DNA of 64,000 bases, taken from NCBI GenBank assembly GCA_017461505.1, contig JAFTXV010000008.1, forward strand, positions 41,349-105,348, given 5' to 3'. A model generated the notes under the pieces. The model made no database searches and was not told the DNA's origin. It was given only the letters and a program-made list of their open reading frames with translations. The position numbers and the translations under genes are program-made. Position 1 is the first letter of the stretch. Each line of letters begins with the position of its first letter. This DNA comes from Paludibacteraceae bacterium (GTDB lineage: Bacteria; Bacteroidota; Bacteroidia; Bacteroidales; Paludibacteraceae). This document shows, piece after piece, positions 16,183 through 24,808 of this stretch.

Positions 16183-16770
16183 TTACCTATCCCATGATTT
16201 GTGTTTGTCGGCTTCGGTGATGGGGCGGACGGGGCGGCAAGGATTGCCCACGGCGACTACATTGTCGGGGATGTCTTTTACCACGACGGAGCCACCGCCA
16301 ATGACAACATTCGAACCAATCTTCACGCCTGGCATCACATGTACACCTGCTCCAATCCATACATTATCACCCACTGTGATGGGGTAGGCATACTCCAAGC
16401 CCTGATTGCGGCGTTCGGCATCAATAGGATGACCAGCTGTGTAGAAACCACAGCTGGGAGCAATAAACACATTATCGCCAAAAGTGACTTTGGCACCATC
16501 GAGAATGACGGTATTGTGGTTGGCGAAGAAGTTCTTGCCTACTTCGATATTGTAGCCATAATCGCACCAGAAAGGTGCCAGAATGCAGCAGTTATCGGAT
16601 TTCTTACCTAATAGTTGGCTGAGAATCTGTTGTTGGTGGATCTCATCGGAGGGGCGTAGTTGGTTGAACTGGTAGCACAAGTCTTTGGCTACTTGACGCT
16701 CGCGAATGAGCTCGGTATCGTAGTTCGCATCGTACAGCATCTGCCGTTGCATTTTTTCTTTTTCGGTCAT
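16183..16770 (-). CDS. Sugar O-acetyltransferase (LacA/Maa type)
   Basis: The 195-aa protein has the N-terminal maltose-acetyltransferase segment (YDANYDTELIRERQVAKDLCYQFN) and a left-handed beta-helix of hexapeptide repeats (about 65-185), with the catalytic-type His in GFYTAGHPIDAERR. Relatives acetylate maltose, galactosides or similar sugars with acetyl-CoA in the cytoplasm. I chose ATG 16770, 21 bp below the -7 box; the frame extends upstream only with non-ATG codons. Confidence 0.9.
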   Translation of the reverse strand: MTEKEKMQRQMLYDANYDTELIRERQVAKDLCYQFNQLRPSDEIHQQQILSQLLGKKSDNCCILAPFWCDYGYNIEVGKNFFANHNTVILDGAKVTFGDNVFIAPSCGFYTAGHPIDAERRNQGLEYAYPITVGDNVWIGAGVHVMPGVKIGSNVVIGGGSVVVKDIPDNVVAVGNPCRPVRPITEADKHKSWDR

Positions 16771-16790
16771 GATAAAAAGAATTAATGCTG

Positions 16791-16821
16791 CAAAGGTAGT
16801 GCTTTTTCGGGATATGTGCAA
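16791..16821 (-). promoter_or_regulatory. Promoter of acetyltransferase-CWC operon
   Basis: TTGCACATAT, then TACCTTTG after a 19-bp spacer, minus strand. Confidence 0.75.
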
Positions 16822-16850
16822 GAAAATGGCGACTTTTTCGCTATTTTCAG

Positions 16851-17221
16851 TTTAGAGGACGCTCGCGTGGCGAGCTACAGTTTAAGAGCACCCCATAACG
16901 CCACGAGCGTTATCGGGGACCCCGCTGAGGTTAGAGGCAAGAATATTTGCCAGACCACTGGCAAAAACTAGACATGTGGCTGGAGGTGAGAATACCCGAA
17001 TAACATTCGGGATAATGGACATAGAAGTTCCTTGTGGAATACTCGATAGTAAGTAGAGGGTGTTGGGGAGTCGGGACACGCTAGACGAGACACCGTCGAG
17101 CGTTGAATATGTAGCAACACCGTTAAGCACTGGATAGAACTGTATAATTAGTTATCGTGTTTTTTTTAGTCGCTCTTGATAAACAACGCTACTCTTGCGT
17201 GAAGGTAGCGCAAGAGTAGCG
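16851..17221. repeat. Gene-free spacer packed with palindromic repeats
   Basis: Four elements lie here. 16851-16888 is a CTCGC hairpin element with TTTAGAG/TTTAAGAG flanks (same family as 51426 and the fabD insertion). 16886-16927 is a GAGCACCCC...CGGGGACCCCGCTG element. 16995-17011 is CCCGAAT/ATTCGGG. Arms CGCTACTCTTGCG at 17187-17199 and 17209-17221 form a perfect 13-bp inverted repeat. After the second element the sequence reads GAGGTTAGAGGCAAGAAT, the array-end motif seen elsewhere. No gene is seen. Confidence 0.7.
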
Positions 17222-17255
17222 AAAAAAGTTATTACTATTTGTTGACTCTTAGGTC

Positions 17256-18551
17256 TTATAAGAGGACATACTTATTTTTATCAGGATTAGCAATATCTTT
17301 TTGTACATGCCATATTTTTATTCGCGCATTGTCCCAACCGTTATTGTTGATTATGCGTAGTTTACGTAATTCTACAGTTTGTTTTTTTGCTTTTTTATTG
17401 GTATCATAAACATTTTGGGCTGCTTGTTTGATATATGTAGCATAATCATGTGGCATAACTGCTTTTTTATCTGCCAATCTCCACGAATCTTTTGTCTTAA
17501 CAACATCAAATGTGAGTGTTTCTACTTGAACACTATAAGATTCGGATAGATATTGCTCCAAACTACATGTTCGCTGCGTATTAGGTTCTGTTACTGTTGC
17601 GATTTTTAAGATGCCTTTGACCAATAAATCGGAAATCAACGAAGCTACCGTATCTTTCTCTCCATCTGGAACTTCTACATAAAATTCACTTTCAGGAGGA
17701 ATGCTTACATACAATTTTGTTTTTTCCTCCAACTTTAACATATCGTTCAAGACCATTTGCGTGTAGCGTTCTTCTTCCAAATCAAGGAATAACTTGTGAA
17801 TTAAATTTGCTGCTTCAGGATTTTCCTTTGAGAGTTTTTGCGGTTTAAGATTACTTACAAACTGTTGATATTTTCTTTCAAGTTCTGCTTTTCTTTCCGC
17901 TTCTGCATATGCTTCGTACTCTTGTTTTGATACTTCTTTTATTTCATTAGTAGATATGAAGTTTGCTATTCGTAGTATGGTAGGTGTAACGTTACCCCAT
18001 TTGCCAAACGAAGCAATCTCTCCATATTTTGTCCAGTATGAAAAGTCAGTAATAGTATCAAGCTTCACAACTGTGGACTTAGTCATTTTGACAGCTTTTT
18101 GTATCACACTTTTCCCTTTATTGTTTTTATACGAAACATATACCCATTCGGATTTACATTCATATTTCTCTCCTTTGTTATATTCTATCCATGTATTTTG
18201 CTTTGAAGGTAATTTCAAAATGGTTATTCTGTCATTCCTTCTGCTTTCACCCAAGAAATTTGAGTATAGTTGTCCTGTACTAATAACCGCATCGTCGGAA
18301 ATATCATAAGCATATATTGTTATGGAACTTCCCATTGGATAACCATTCTGGTCGGTCATACGAAGTTTTTCTTGTATAACTCGTTCCCAACCACGAGAAC
18401 TAACGATTATTTCTAACTCTTGAGGATATGACTCAGGAGACCAAGTGTATTCTTGAGAATACTTAGGGTAGAAATAGTCGCTTACTTTTTCTTGTGCTTG
18501 AATAGCCAATGTAAGAACTGCACTAATGACTACAAATAGTATTTTTTTCAT
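17256..18551 (-). CDS. Exported protein of unknown function
   Basis: The 431-aa product has a signal peptide (about 1-19, cut after IQAQ). No lipobox. Residues 200-260 are rich in Glu/Lys and predicted helical (EYEAYAEAERKAELERKYQQF). I recognise no family and no catalytic motif. The gene is more AT-rich than its neighbours and stands alone between repeat-filled spacers, which would fit an accessory gene. A periplasmic or surface location is likely. Confidence 0.6.
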   Translation of the reverse strand: MKKILFVVISAVLTLAIQAQEKVSDYFYPKYSQEYTWSPESYPQELEIIVSSRGWERVIQEKLRMTDQNGYPMGSSITIYAYDISDDAVISTGQLYSNFLGESRRNDRITILKLPSKQNTWIEYNKGEKYECKSEWVYVSYKNNKGKSVIQKAVKMTKSTVVKLDTITDFSYWTKYGEIASFGKWGNVTPTILRIANFISTNEIKEVSKQEYEAYAEAERKAELERKYQQFVSNLKPQKLSKENPEAANLIHKLFLDLEEERYTQMVLNDMLKLEEKTKLYVSIPPESEFYVEVPDGEKDTVASLISDLLVKGILKIATVTEPNTQRTCSLEQYLSESYSVQVETLTFDVVKTKDSWRLADKKAVMPHDYATYIKQAAQNVYDTNKKAKKQTVELRKLRIINNNGWDNARIKIWHVQKDIANPDKNKYVLL

Positions 18552-18927
18552 GTTATTAAGAATTTAAATTGCCTACTCTTTGTCGGATTTTCGGCATACT
18601 CCGTATTTTAAGTGTTTGATTTATTGTTTATTAATTGGATTTTATATACATACAAAAAGCGTGAACTTTCGTTCGCTTCAATTTGATTTTCTGAGGTTCT
18701 CGACTACCTTTAAGTATTCAAATCTACGCACGGAAAACTCACGCTGTAAACGCGAGCGTGCATAAACCGTACTTGAATACTTAATGATTTCTAAAAGTGT
18801 CGAGTTTTCAGAAAATCAAGTCTGGGCTTATAACGCTATATTAAATATGTCGGGCAACGGTATCGTTGCGGATTAACTATAAACTATGAATGATGAGTTA
18901 TGAATTTTGAATTAGGAGTTGGGTGGG
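18552..18927. repeat. Spacer with a 137-bp nested palindrome and a heptamer array
   Basis: Arms pair in three blocks around one centre: 18683-18694 with 18808-18819 (TTGATTTTCTGA), 18699-18704 with 18799-18804 (CTCGAC), and 18710-18721 with 18773-18784 (TTAAGTATTCAA). At the centre is another stem, CACGCT/AGCGTG. Then a heptamer array of seven units (for example AAACTAT, GAATGAT, GAGTTAT) runs from 18874 to 18922, next to the stop of the following gene. No coding sequence. Confidence 0.75.
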
Positions 18928-19389
18928 TTAGAAGTCACCAGACCAGCCATGCCCTAAGTCCCAATGCTCATCATAGACAAACTCAAAAAATGGCAATGCA
19001 AAGTGCTGATTGATCAACTCTGTCAACTCGTCTTGTATATCTTCCGCCCACTTGCCAACAAAAACAATGAACTTATCAATATTCCATGCAACACGACCTC
19101 GAGGTATCATCGTATAATCTCCCGTGAAACGAGTGGGTTTATGCGATGCCAAAGCACGGAAATACTGCTCTTTCCATACTTGACGATGCAATTTAGGATA
19201 ATTGATAAAAGGTAATCCCTTATTAGCAGCCTCCTCAATCATCTTTGGTGTCAGCTCTTTCTTATACACACCAAAGAACTCGTGTTCTTGAGGGTCATAC
19301 CAAAAGATACCCACTGAAGGCATCTCCTCATCAAAGGATTTCATGCTCGCCATTTGAGCCTCTTTTTGTTCTTGTGTTAAAGTTGTCAT
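18928..19389 (-). CDS. Protein of unknown function (153 aa)
   Basis: The product is soluble, with no signal peptide. Visible features are FWYDPQEHEFFGVYKKEL, a central GDYTMIPRGRVAWNIDKF segment and an acidic, aromatic C-terminus. I do not recognise the family. I chose ATG 19389; the frame is open to 19605, but that part would include the -7 box at 19540-19547. It has its own promoter and a leader of about 145 nt. Confidence 0.65.
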   Translation of the reverse strand: MTTLTQEQKEAQMASMKSFDEEMPSVGIFWYDPQEHEFFGVYKKELTPKMIEEAANKGLPFINYPKLHRQVWKEQYFRALASHKPTRFTGDYTMIPRGRVAWNIDKFIVFVGKWAEDIQDELTELINQHFALPFFEFVYDEHWDLGHGWSGDF

Positions 19390-19539
19390 ATTGTATTCAT
19401 TTGAACATCGCGCGTATTCTTGGTTCAAGAAAAGCAACTGCCTCATCAGCAGTATAGTATTTCTTTTGTACATTGTTGACGCTTCCGCTCTCTGAGCCAA
19501 AAGGCATCTCTTGTGGGGTTTATTTTGACCTTTGCGGCG

Positions 19540-19570
19540 CAAAGGTAGTGCTTTTTTTTGATATATGCAA
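19540..19570 (-). promoter_or_regulatory. Promoter of the 153-aa gene
   Basis: TTGCATATAT and TACCTTTG, 19 bp apart, minus strand. Confidence 0.75.
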
Positions 19571-19678
19571 GAAAATGGCGAATTTTTTACTCGGCGAGTT
19601 AGCACCGAGCACTAAACTGGTAGCGGGAGGCAAGTTCCCCAATACAATGGGGGGGAATGGACAAAGATTCTCAAGGTA

Positions 19679-20023
19679 TTATTCAGAAGCGTGGATGAGG
19701 GAGCCGATGATGAAGCCACGGAGAGTGGTGTAGGGATTGGGGTGAGTGTTGGGATAGCGGTCGGCTTTCTTGCGGTAGGCAGCGTATTTATCCTCCCACT
19801 CGGAACGGAGTTCGGGGGTGTTCAAGATGACCGTGGTTTGGTTGACTGCGTCCTTGAAAGCCGTGATAGTGCGTTGGCGTTCGGGCGCAATAGGACCTTT
19901 ATACGGATGTTTGATTGCATAAGCATGCGTGCGACCATTGCGAGTGCGCATAACAATCTTTTCTTTAGAAGCGAGTTTGCCCGACATGGAGTCGAAAGGA
20001 TGAGAGAGGGTTGTTCTAGCCAT
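19679..20023 (-). CDS. Small conserved-looking basic protein (114 aa), function unknown
   Basis: The product begins MARTTLSHPFDSMSGKLASK, then IVMRTRNGRTHAYAIKHP, and ends in a Tyr/Pro-rich segment. It is soluble and basic. Its plan (a P-x4-GK start, a V-x-R segment, a Tyr/His stretch, then a helix with F-x-x-A) resembles the 126-aa product at 59103, by eye only; the two may be distant relatives. It has its own promoter with a leader of about 145 nt. Confidence 0.6.
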   Translation of the reverse strand: MARTTLSHPFDSMSGKLASKEKIVMRTRNGRTHAYAIKHPYKGPIAPERQRTITAFKDAVNQTTVILNTPELRSEWEDKYAAYRKKADRYPNTHPNPYTTLRGFIIGSLIHASE

Positions 20024-20170
20024 ATATGAAACAAAAATTATAGTTTATTATACAAAATGATCCAAAATATCAAAGTAGATGTATTTTCAACAACCTAAAC
20101 AACAATAGTCAACAACATTGCGCGGACCAACATCGTCCGCGCTCGGCGAATTGAGCGTGAAACGAGATGG

Positions 20171-20201
20171 CAAAGGTACAATATTTTTTCCATATTTGCA
20201 A
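20171..20201 (-). promoter_or_regulatory. Promoter of the 114-aa gene
   Basis: TTGCAAATAT and TACCTTTG, 19-bp spacer, minus strand. Confidence 0.7.
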
Positions 20202-20285
20202 GTTTTTGGAGAGAAATTAGTGATTTTAGTTTGAAATAGTGAAAGTATTTGATAAATACGGTATTCCTACGGTGTGAATAGGGTA

Positions 20286-20340
20286 ATCTATCGTGTATCT
20301 AACGTATATCTATCGTGTATCTATCGTATATGTAACGTAG
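20286..20340. repeat. 11-bp tandem repeat, 5 units
   Basis: Units alternate ATCTATCGTGT and ATCTAACGTAT over exactly 55 bp, inside the 590-bp spacer between the 114-aa gene and mutA. The rest of that spacer holds the two divergent promoters and no gene. Confidence 0.8.
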
Positions 20341-20448
20341 TTGATAGCGGAAGAGTAGCGGGGGATAATAGATTGCTCGCGTGAGAGCTGTAGAAAAGAG
20401 CGAAAAGAGGCAAATTATGACTTTTTATTAAAAAAATACGTTTCGCGC

Positions 20449-20479
20449 TTGCGTATGTGCGAAATTTTTACTAATTTTG
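20449..20479 (+). promoter_or_regulatory. Promoter of mutA-mutB
   Basis: TTGCGTATGTGC and TAATTTTG with a 19-bp spacer. The leader to the mutA ATG is about 130 nt; I see no B12-box in it. Confidence 0.75.
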
Positions 20480-20614
20480 CGCCCAAAATTATGGTTTCGC
20501 CAATATGGCAAGCAAAAACATGCTAAAAAACATATATTTGACGGCACAGAGTGCTTATAGGATATAGGAACAGAACAAACAAATTAACATTATTATACTA
20601 ACTTTTCTAAAATC

Positions 20615-22501
20615 ATGGCAGAAGAAAAATTGAACATGTTAGCCGAGTTTCCCGCCATCTCTACCAAAGCATGGAAGGAGAAAATCGTAGCTGACCTCAA
20701 GGGCGCCGATTTCGACAAGAAACTCGTATGGCGCACCACAGAAGGCTTCAACGTACAGCCTTTCTACCGTCAAGAAGACCTCAAAGGTCTGAAAACTACT
20801 GTATCTGCACCAGGTCAATTCCCTTACGTGCGTGGTACCAAAACCAACAACGAGTGGGCTATCCGCCAAAACATCTGCGCTTGCAAGAACGCTCGCAAAG
20901 CTAATGCAAAAGCGTTGGACGTACTCAGCAAAGGTGTGAACTCGTTGGGCATCTGCTTGAACGCAGAGAAACTTACCTATCGCTACATCAAGACATTGCT
21001 TGAGGGTATCCAACTCGACAAAGTAGCACTGAACTTCAGCGTATGCGCTTGCAAAGCTCCTCAATTGGCAAACATCTTGGTTCGCCTCGTAGGACGCAGC
21101 GGATATGACTTCAAAGCAGTGAAGGGTAGCATCAATGTGGACCCAATCAAGAACATGCTCCTCAAGGGTAAACCACTCAGCCGCGAGAAAGTAGCAGAGA
21201 AGATCGTGGCTACCGTGAAAGCTGCTAAGACATTAGTGAACTTCCGCGTGGTAGGTGTGAACTCAGTAATCCTGAACAACTCAGGTGCATACTGCGCTCA
21301 AGAGTTGGCTTACGCATTGGCTTGGGGTGCTGAATACATGACCATGATGACCGAGGCAGGTTTGCCAAACTACTTGGCTGCTCGTGAGATTCGCTTCAAC
21401 ATGGGTATCGGCGGTAACTACTTTATGGAGTTGGCTAAGTTCCGCGCTGCACGTCTGTTGTGGGCAAAGATCGTAGAGGCATACAAAGCTCCTATCTTCA
21501 CTGCTGCATTGAAAGACGCTGCGAAGATGAATGTTTGCGCAGAAACAAGCCGCTTCAACATGACTATCTTTGATGCATACGTAAATATGCTTCGTACACA
21601 AACAGAGACTATGTCTGCTGCATTGGCAGGTGTGGATGAGATCGTGGTTACTCCATTCGACGCTACTTACGAGGTGCCAACCGAGTTCGCAGAGCGTATC
21701 GCACGCAACCAACAACTCCTACTGAAAGAGGAGTCACACTTCGACAAGGTGGTTGACCCAGCTGCTGGTTCATACTACATCGAGAACTTGACCAACGCTA
21801 TCGCAGCTGAGGCATGGAAGCAATTCCTCGCTATCCAAGAGCAAGGCGGTATGTACGAGATGGTAGCCGCAGGTAAGGTACAAGAAGCAATGGCAGCTAA
21901 CTTGAAGACTCGTTTGGCTGATGTGGCTAAACGCAAAGAGGTGTTGCTGGGCTCTAACCAATTCCCTAACTTCACCGAGAAGGCAGGCAAGAAGATCAAA
22001 GAGACAGGTTGTGGTTGCGGTTGCTGCAAGACCAAACCAGAAGGTGCTATCGCTACCTTGCCAGTGGCTCGAGCTGCTGAGGAGTTTGAGACCTTGCGTC
22101 TGGAGACAGAAGGTGCTAAGAAACAACCAGTGGCATTCATGTTGACCATCGGTAACTTGGCAATGCGTATTGCTCGTGCACAATTCTCTTGCAACTTCCT
22201 CGCATGCGCTGGTTACAAAGTAATCGACAACAATGGCTTCAAATCTGTGGCTGAAGGTATCAAGGCCGCTCGCAAAGCAAAAGCAGATATCATCGTACTC
22301 TGCTCAAGCGACGACGAGTATGCAACATACGCTCCACAAGCATGGTTGCAACTTGAGGATGCAAAAGAACTCTTTATCGTGGCGGGTGCTCCTGCTTGCA
22401 TGGAAGACTTGCAAAAACTCGGTATCGAGAACTTTATCCACGTTCGCGTAAACGTACTCGAGACACTAAAGAAATTCAATGCTCAACTTCTAAATAAATA
22501 A
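20615..22501 (+). CDS. mutA: Methylmalonyl-CoA mutase small subunit
   Basis: The 628-aa protein is the non-catalytic beta subunit of the heterodimeric mutase that interconverts methylmalonyl-CoA and succinyl-CoA, the key step of propionate production in Bacteroidales. The TIM-barrel part spans about 40-450 ([41 protein letters not shown]). The C-terminal B12-like fold lacks the cobalamin-binding DxHxxG, as expected. Between the domains (about residues 467-476) is an unusual cluster, GCGCGCCK. The mutB gene follows after 7 bp. Confidence 0.95.
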   Translation: MAEEKLNMLAEFPAISTKAWKEKIVADLKGADFDKKLVWRTTEGFNVQPFYRQEDLKGLKTTVSAPGQFPYVRGTKTNNEWAIRQNICACKNARKANAKALDVLSKGVNSLGICLNAEKLTYRYIKTLLEGIQLDKVALNFSVCACKAPQLANILVRLVGRSGYDFKAVKGSINVDPIKNMLLKGKPLSREKVAEKIVATVKAAKTLVNFRVVGVNSVILNNSGAYCAQELAYALAWGAEYMTMMTEAGLPNYLAAREIRFNMGIGGNYFMELAKFRAARLLWAKIVEAYKAPIFTAALKDAAKMNVCAETSRFNMTIFDAYVNMLRTQTETMSAALAGVDEIVVTPFDATYEVPTEFAERIARNQQLLLKEESHFDKVVDPAAGSYYIENLTNAIAAEAWKQFLAIQEQGGMYEMVAAGKVQEAMAANLKTRLADVAKRKEVLLGSNQFPNFTEKAGKKIKETGCGCGCCKTKPEGAIATLPVARAAEEFETLRLETEGAKKQPVAFMLTIGNLAMRIARAQFSCNFLACAGYKVIDNNGFKSVAEGIKAARKAKADIIVLCSSDDEYATYAPQAWLQLEDAKELFIVAGAPACMEDLQKLGIENFIHVRVNVLETLKKFNAQLLNK

Positions 22502-22508
22502 TGCGATT

Positions 22509-24653
22509 ATGAAACCAAATTTTAAAGATATTGATATCAAGAAAGTGGCTGCTTCGCATGTAGAAGGAGCCAATGAAGCTAACTGGAAAACACCTGAACT
22601 CATCGATGTTAAGCCAGTTTATACCAAAGAAGACCTCGAGGGTATGGAACACCTCAACTACGCTTCAGGTATCCCACCATTCCTCCGTGGCCCCTATAGC
22701 GCCATGTATCCTCTCCGTCCTTGGACCATCCGCCAATACGCAGGTTTCTCTACTGCAGAGGAGTCTAACGCGTTCTATCGCCGTAACTTGGCTTCAGGTC
22801 AAAAAGGTCTGTCTGTAGCATTCGATCTTCCAACTCACCGTGGTTACAACGCTGACAACATGCGCGTGGTAGGTGACGTGGGTAAAGCAGGTGTAAGTAT
22901 CTGCTCGCTCGAGGACATGAAAGTGTTGTTCGCTGGAATTCCATTGAACAAGATGTCTGTGTCTATGACTATGAACGGTGCCGTGTTGCCTATCTTGGCG
23001 TTCTACATCAACGCAGGTTTGGAGCAAGGCGCTAAACTCGAAGAGATGGCTGGTACTATCCAAAACGACATCCTCAAAGAGTTCATGGTGCGTAACACCT
23101 ATATCTATCCTCCTAAGTTCTCAATGAAGATTATCGCTGATATCTTCGAATATACTTCACAAAACATGCCTAAGTTCAACTCTATCTCTATCTCTGGTTA
23201 CCACATGCAAGAGGCAGGTGCTACCGCAGATATTGAGTTGGCTTACACCTTGGCTGACGGTATGGAGTACCTCCGCGCTGGTGTGAACGCAGGTATGGAT
23301 GTTGATACTTTCGCTCCACGCTTGTCATTCTTCTGGGCTATCGGTATGAACCACTTCATGGAGATTGCTAAGATGCGTGCTGGTCGTATGTTGTGGGCAA
23401 AGATTGTGAAGTCGTTTGGCGCAAAGAACCCAAAATCAATGGCATTGCGTACTCACTGCCAGACATCTGGTTGGTCACTCACCGAGCAAGATCCATTCAA
23501 TAACGTAGGTCGTACCTGTATCGAGGCCATGGGTGCAGCGTTGGGTCACACCCAATCATTGCACACCAACGCATTGGACGAGGCTATCGCATTGCCAACT
23601 GACTTCTCTGCTCGTATCGCTCGTAACACTCAGATTTACATCCAAGAGGAGACAAAGGTATGTAAGGCTATCGACCCATGGGCAGGTTCTTACTACGTTG
23701 AGCAACTCACTCAAGAGCTCGCTGACAAGGCTTGGGCACACATCCAAGAAATTGAGAAGCTCGGCGGTATGGCTGCTGCTATTGAGACCGGTATTCCAAA
23801 AATGCGTATCGAGGAGGCAGCTGCGCGCACACAAGCACGCATCGACTCTGGCGAGCAAAAGATTATCGGCGTGAACGAGCACCGCTTGGCTCACGAGGAT
23901 CCAATTGATATCCTTGAGATCGACAACACTGCAGTACGCGAGGAGCAAGTGGCTCGTTTGCAAGAGCTCCGCGCTCACCGCGATGAGGCAGCTGTACAAG
24001 CTGCGTTGGCAGAGATTACTGCTACTGTACAAGAGTGGGCAGATGGTAAAAAGTGCTCTAACAACTTGCTCGCTTTGGCAGTTAAGGCAGCAGGTCTGCG
24101 CGCATCATTGGGCGAGATCTCTGACGCTTGCGAGAAAGTGGTTGGTCGCTATTCAGCAACAATTAGAACTATTTCAGGCGTGTACGCATCAGGAACTAAG
24201 AATGACGAGTTCTTCGTTAAGGCACAAGAACTCACAGCAGAATTTGCTAAGAAAGAGGGTCGTCAACCTCGTATCATGATTGCTAAGATGGGGCAAGACG
24301 GTCACGACCGTGGTGCAAAGGTGGTAGCTACTGGCTACGCTGACTGCGGTTTCGACGTGGATATGGGTCCATTGTTCCAAACTCCTGCTGAGGCAGCTAA
24401 ACAAGCTGTTGAGAACGACGTTCACGTTCTTGGTGTATCTTCACTTGCAGCTGGTCACAAGACTCTTGTACCACAGGTGATTGAGGAGCTCAAGAAGCTT
24501 GGTCGCGAGGATATCATGGTGATCGCTGGTGGTGTAATCCCAGCGCAAGACTATGACTACCTCTACAAGGCAGGTGTGGCTGCTATCTTCGGCCCTGGTA
24601 GCCCAGTGGCTAAGTCAGCTTGCACCATCATGGAGCTGTTGATGGCTGAGTAA
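22509..24653 (+). CDS. mutB: Methylmalonyl-CoA mutase large (catalytic) subunit
   Basis: The 714-aa alpha subunit binds substrate in its TIM barrel ([22 protein letters not shown], about 58-79, includes the catalytic Tyr region) and adenosylcobalamin in its C-terminal domain, where DGHDRG contains the cobalt-ligating His599. It forms the active enzyme with MutA. The epimerase and the MeaB/ArgK chaperone genes are not next to it, so they must be elsewhere. B12 dependence links it to the riboswitch-controlled gene 14 kb upstream. Confidence 0.97.
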   Translation: MKPNFKDIDIKKVAASHVEGANEANWKTPELIDVKPVYTKEDLEGMEHLNYASGIPPFLRGPYSAMYPLRPWTIRQYAGFSTAEESNAFYRRNLASGQKGLSVAFDLPTHRGYNADNMRVVGDVGKAGVSICSLEDMKVLFAGIPLNKMSVSMTMNGAVLPILAFYINAGLEQGAKLEEMAGTIQNDILKEFMVRNTYIYPPKFSMKIIADIFEYTSQNMPKFNSISISGYHMQEAGATADIELAYTLADGMEYLRAGVNAGMDVDTFAPRLSFFWAIGMNHFMEIAKMRAGRMLWAKIVKSFGAKNPKSMALRTHCQTSGWSLTEQDPFNNVGRTCIEAMGAALGHTQSLHTNALDEAIALPTDFSARIARNTQIYIQEETKVCKAIDPWAGSYYVEQLTQELADKAWAHIQEIEKLGGMAAAIETGIPKMRIEEAAARTQARIDSGEQKIIGVNEHRLAHEDPIDILEIDNTAVREEQVARLQELRAHRDEAAVQAALAEITATVQEWADGKKCSNNLLALAVKAAGLRASLGEISDACEKVVGRYSATIRTISGVYASGTKNDEFFVKAQELTAEFAKKEGRQPRIMIAKMGQDGHDRGAKVVATGYADCGFDVDMGPLFQTPAEAAKQAVENDVHVLGVSSLAAGHKTLVPQVIEELKKLGREDIMVIAGGVIPAQDYDYLYKAGVAAIFGPGSPVAKSACTIMELLMAE

Positions 24654-24706
24654 TCATGCCGTAACATATTCATCTGGAGGGCATGCCCTCTGGATGTTCC
24701 AACTGG

Positions 24707-24738
24707 GAGAGTCAGCTTGGTTGCTGGCTCTCTCTCTA
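24707..24738 (+). terminator. Possible terminator after mutB
   Basis: Stem GAGAGTCAGC/GCTGGCTCTC around a 6-nt loop, followed by a CT-rich rather than T-rich run. A GAGGGCATGCCCTC palindrome precedes it. Confidence 0.5.
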
Positions 24739-24746
24739 GTGAAGAT

Positions 24747-24795
24747 AGATTCGTGATTCTAGTTTCATGATTCTGGATTCGGGAGTCGGGACTCA
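24747..24795. repeat. Heptamer array, 7 units
   Basis: Units AGATTCG, TGATTCT, AGTTTCA, TGATTCT, GGATTCG, GGAGTCG, GGACTCA fill the leader up to 14 bp before the serine dehydratase start codon. Confidence 0.8.
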
Positions 24796-24808
24796 AAAAA
24801 TAATAAAT

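Noticed and set aside
17187-17221. Terminator of the 431-aa gene
   Set aside because: The 13-bp inverted repeat lacks a T-tract on the minus strand in the right place, so I kept it only as a repeat.
20480-20614. Second cobalamin riboswitch before mutA
   Set aside because: The leader has no B12-box-like AGCCAGRAGACCTGC or GCAGGTGAAA-type core.
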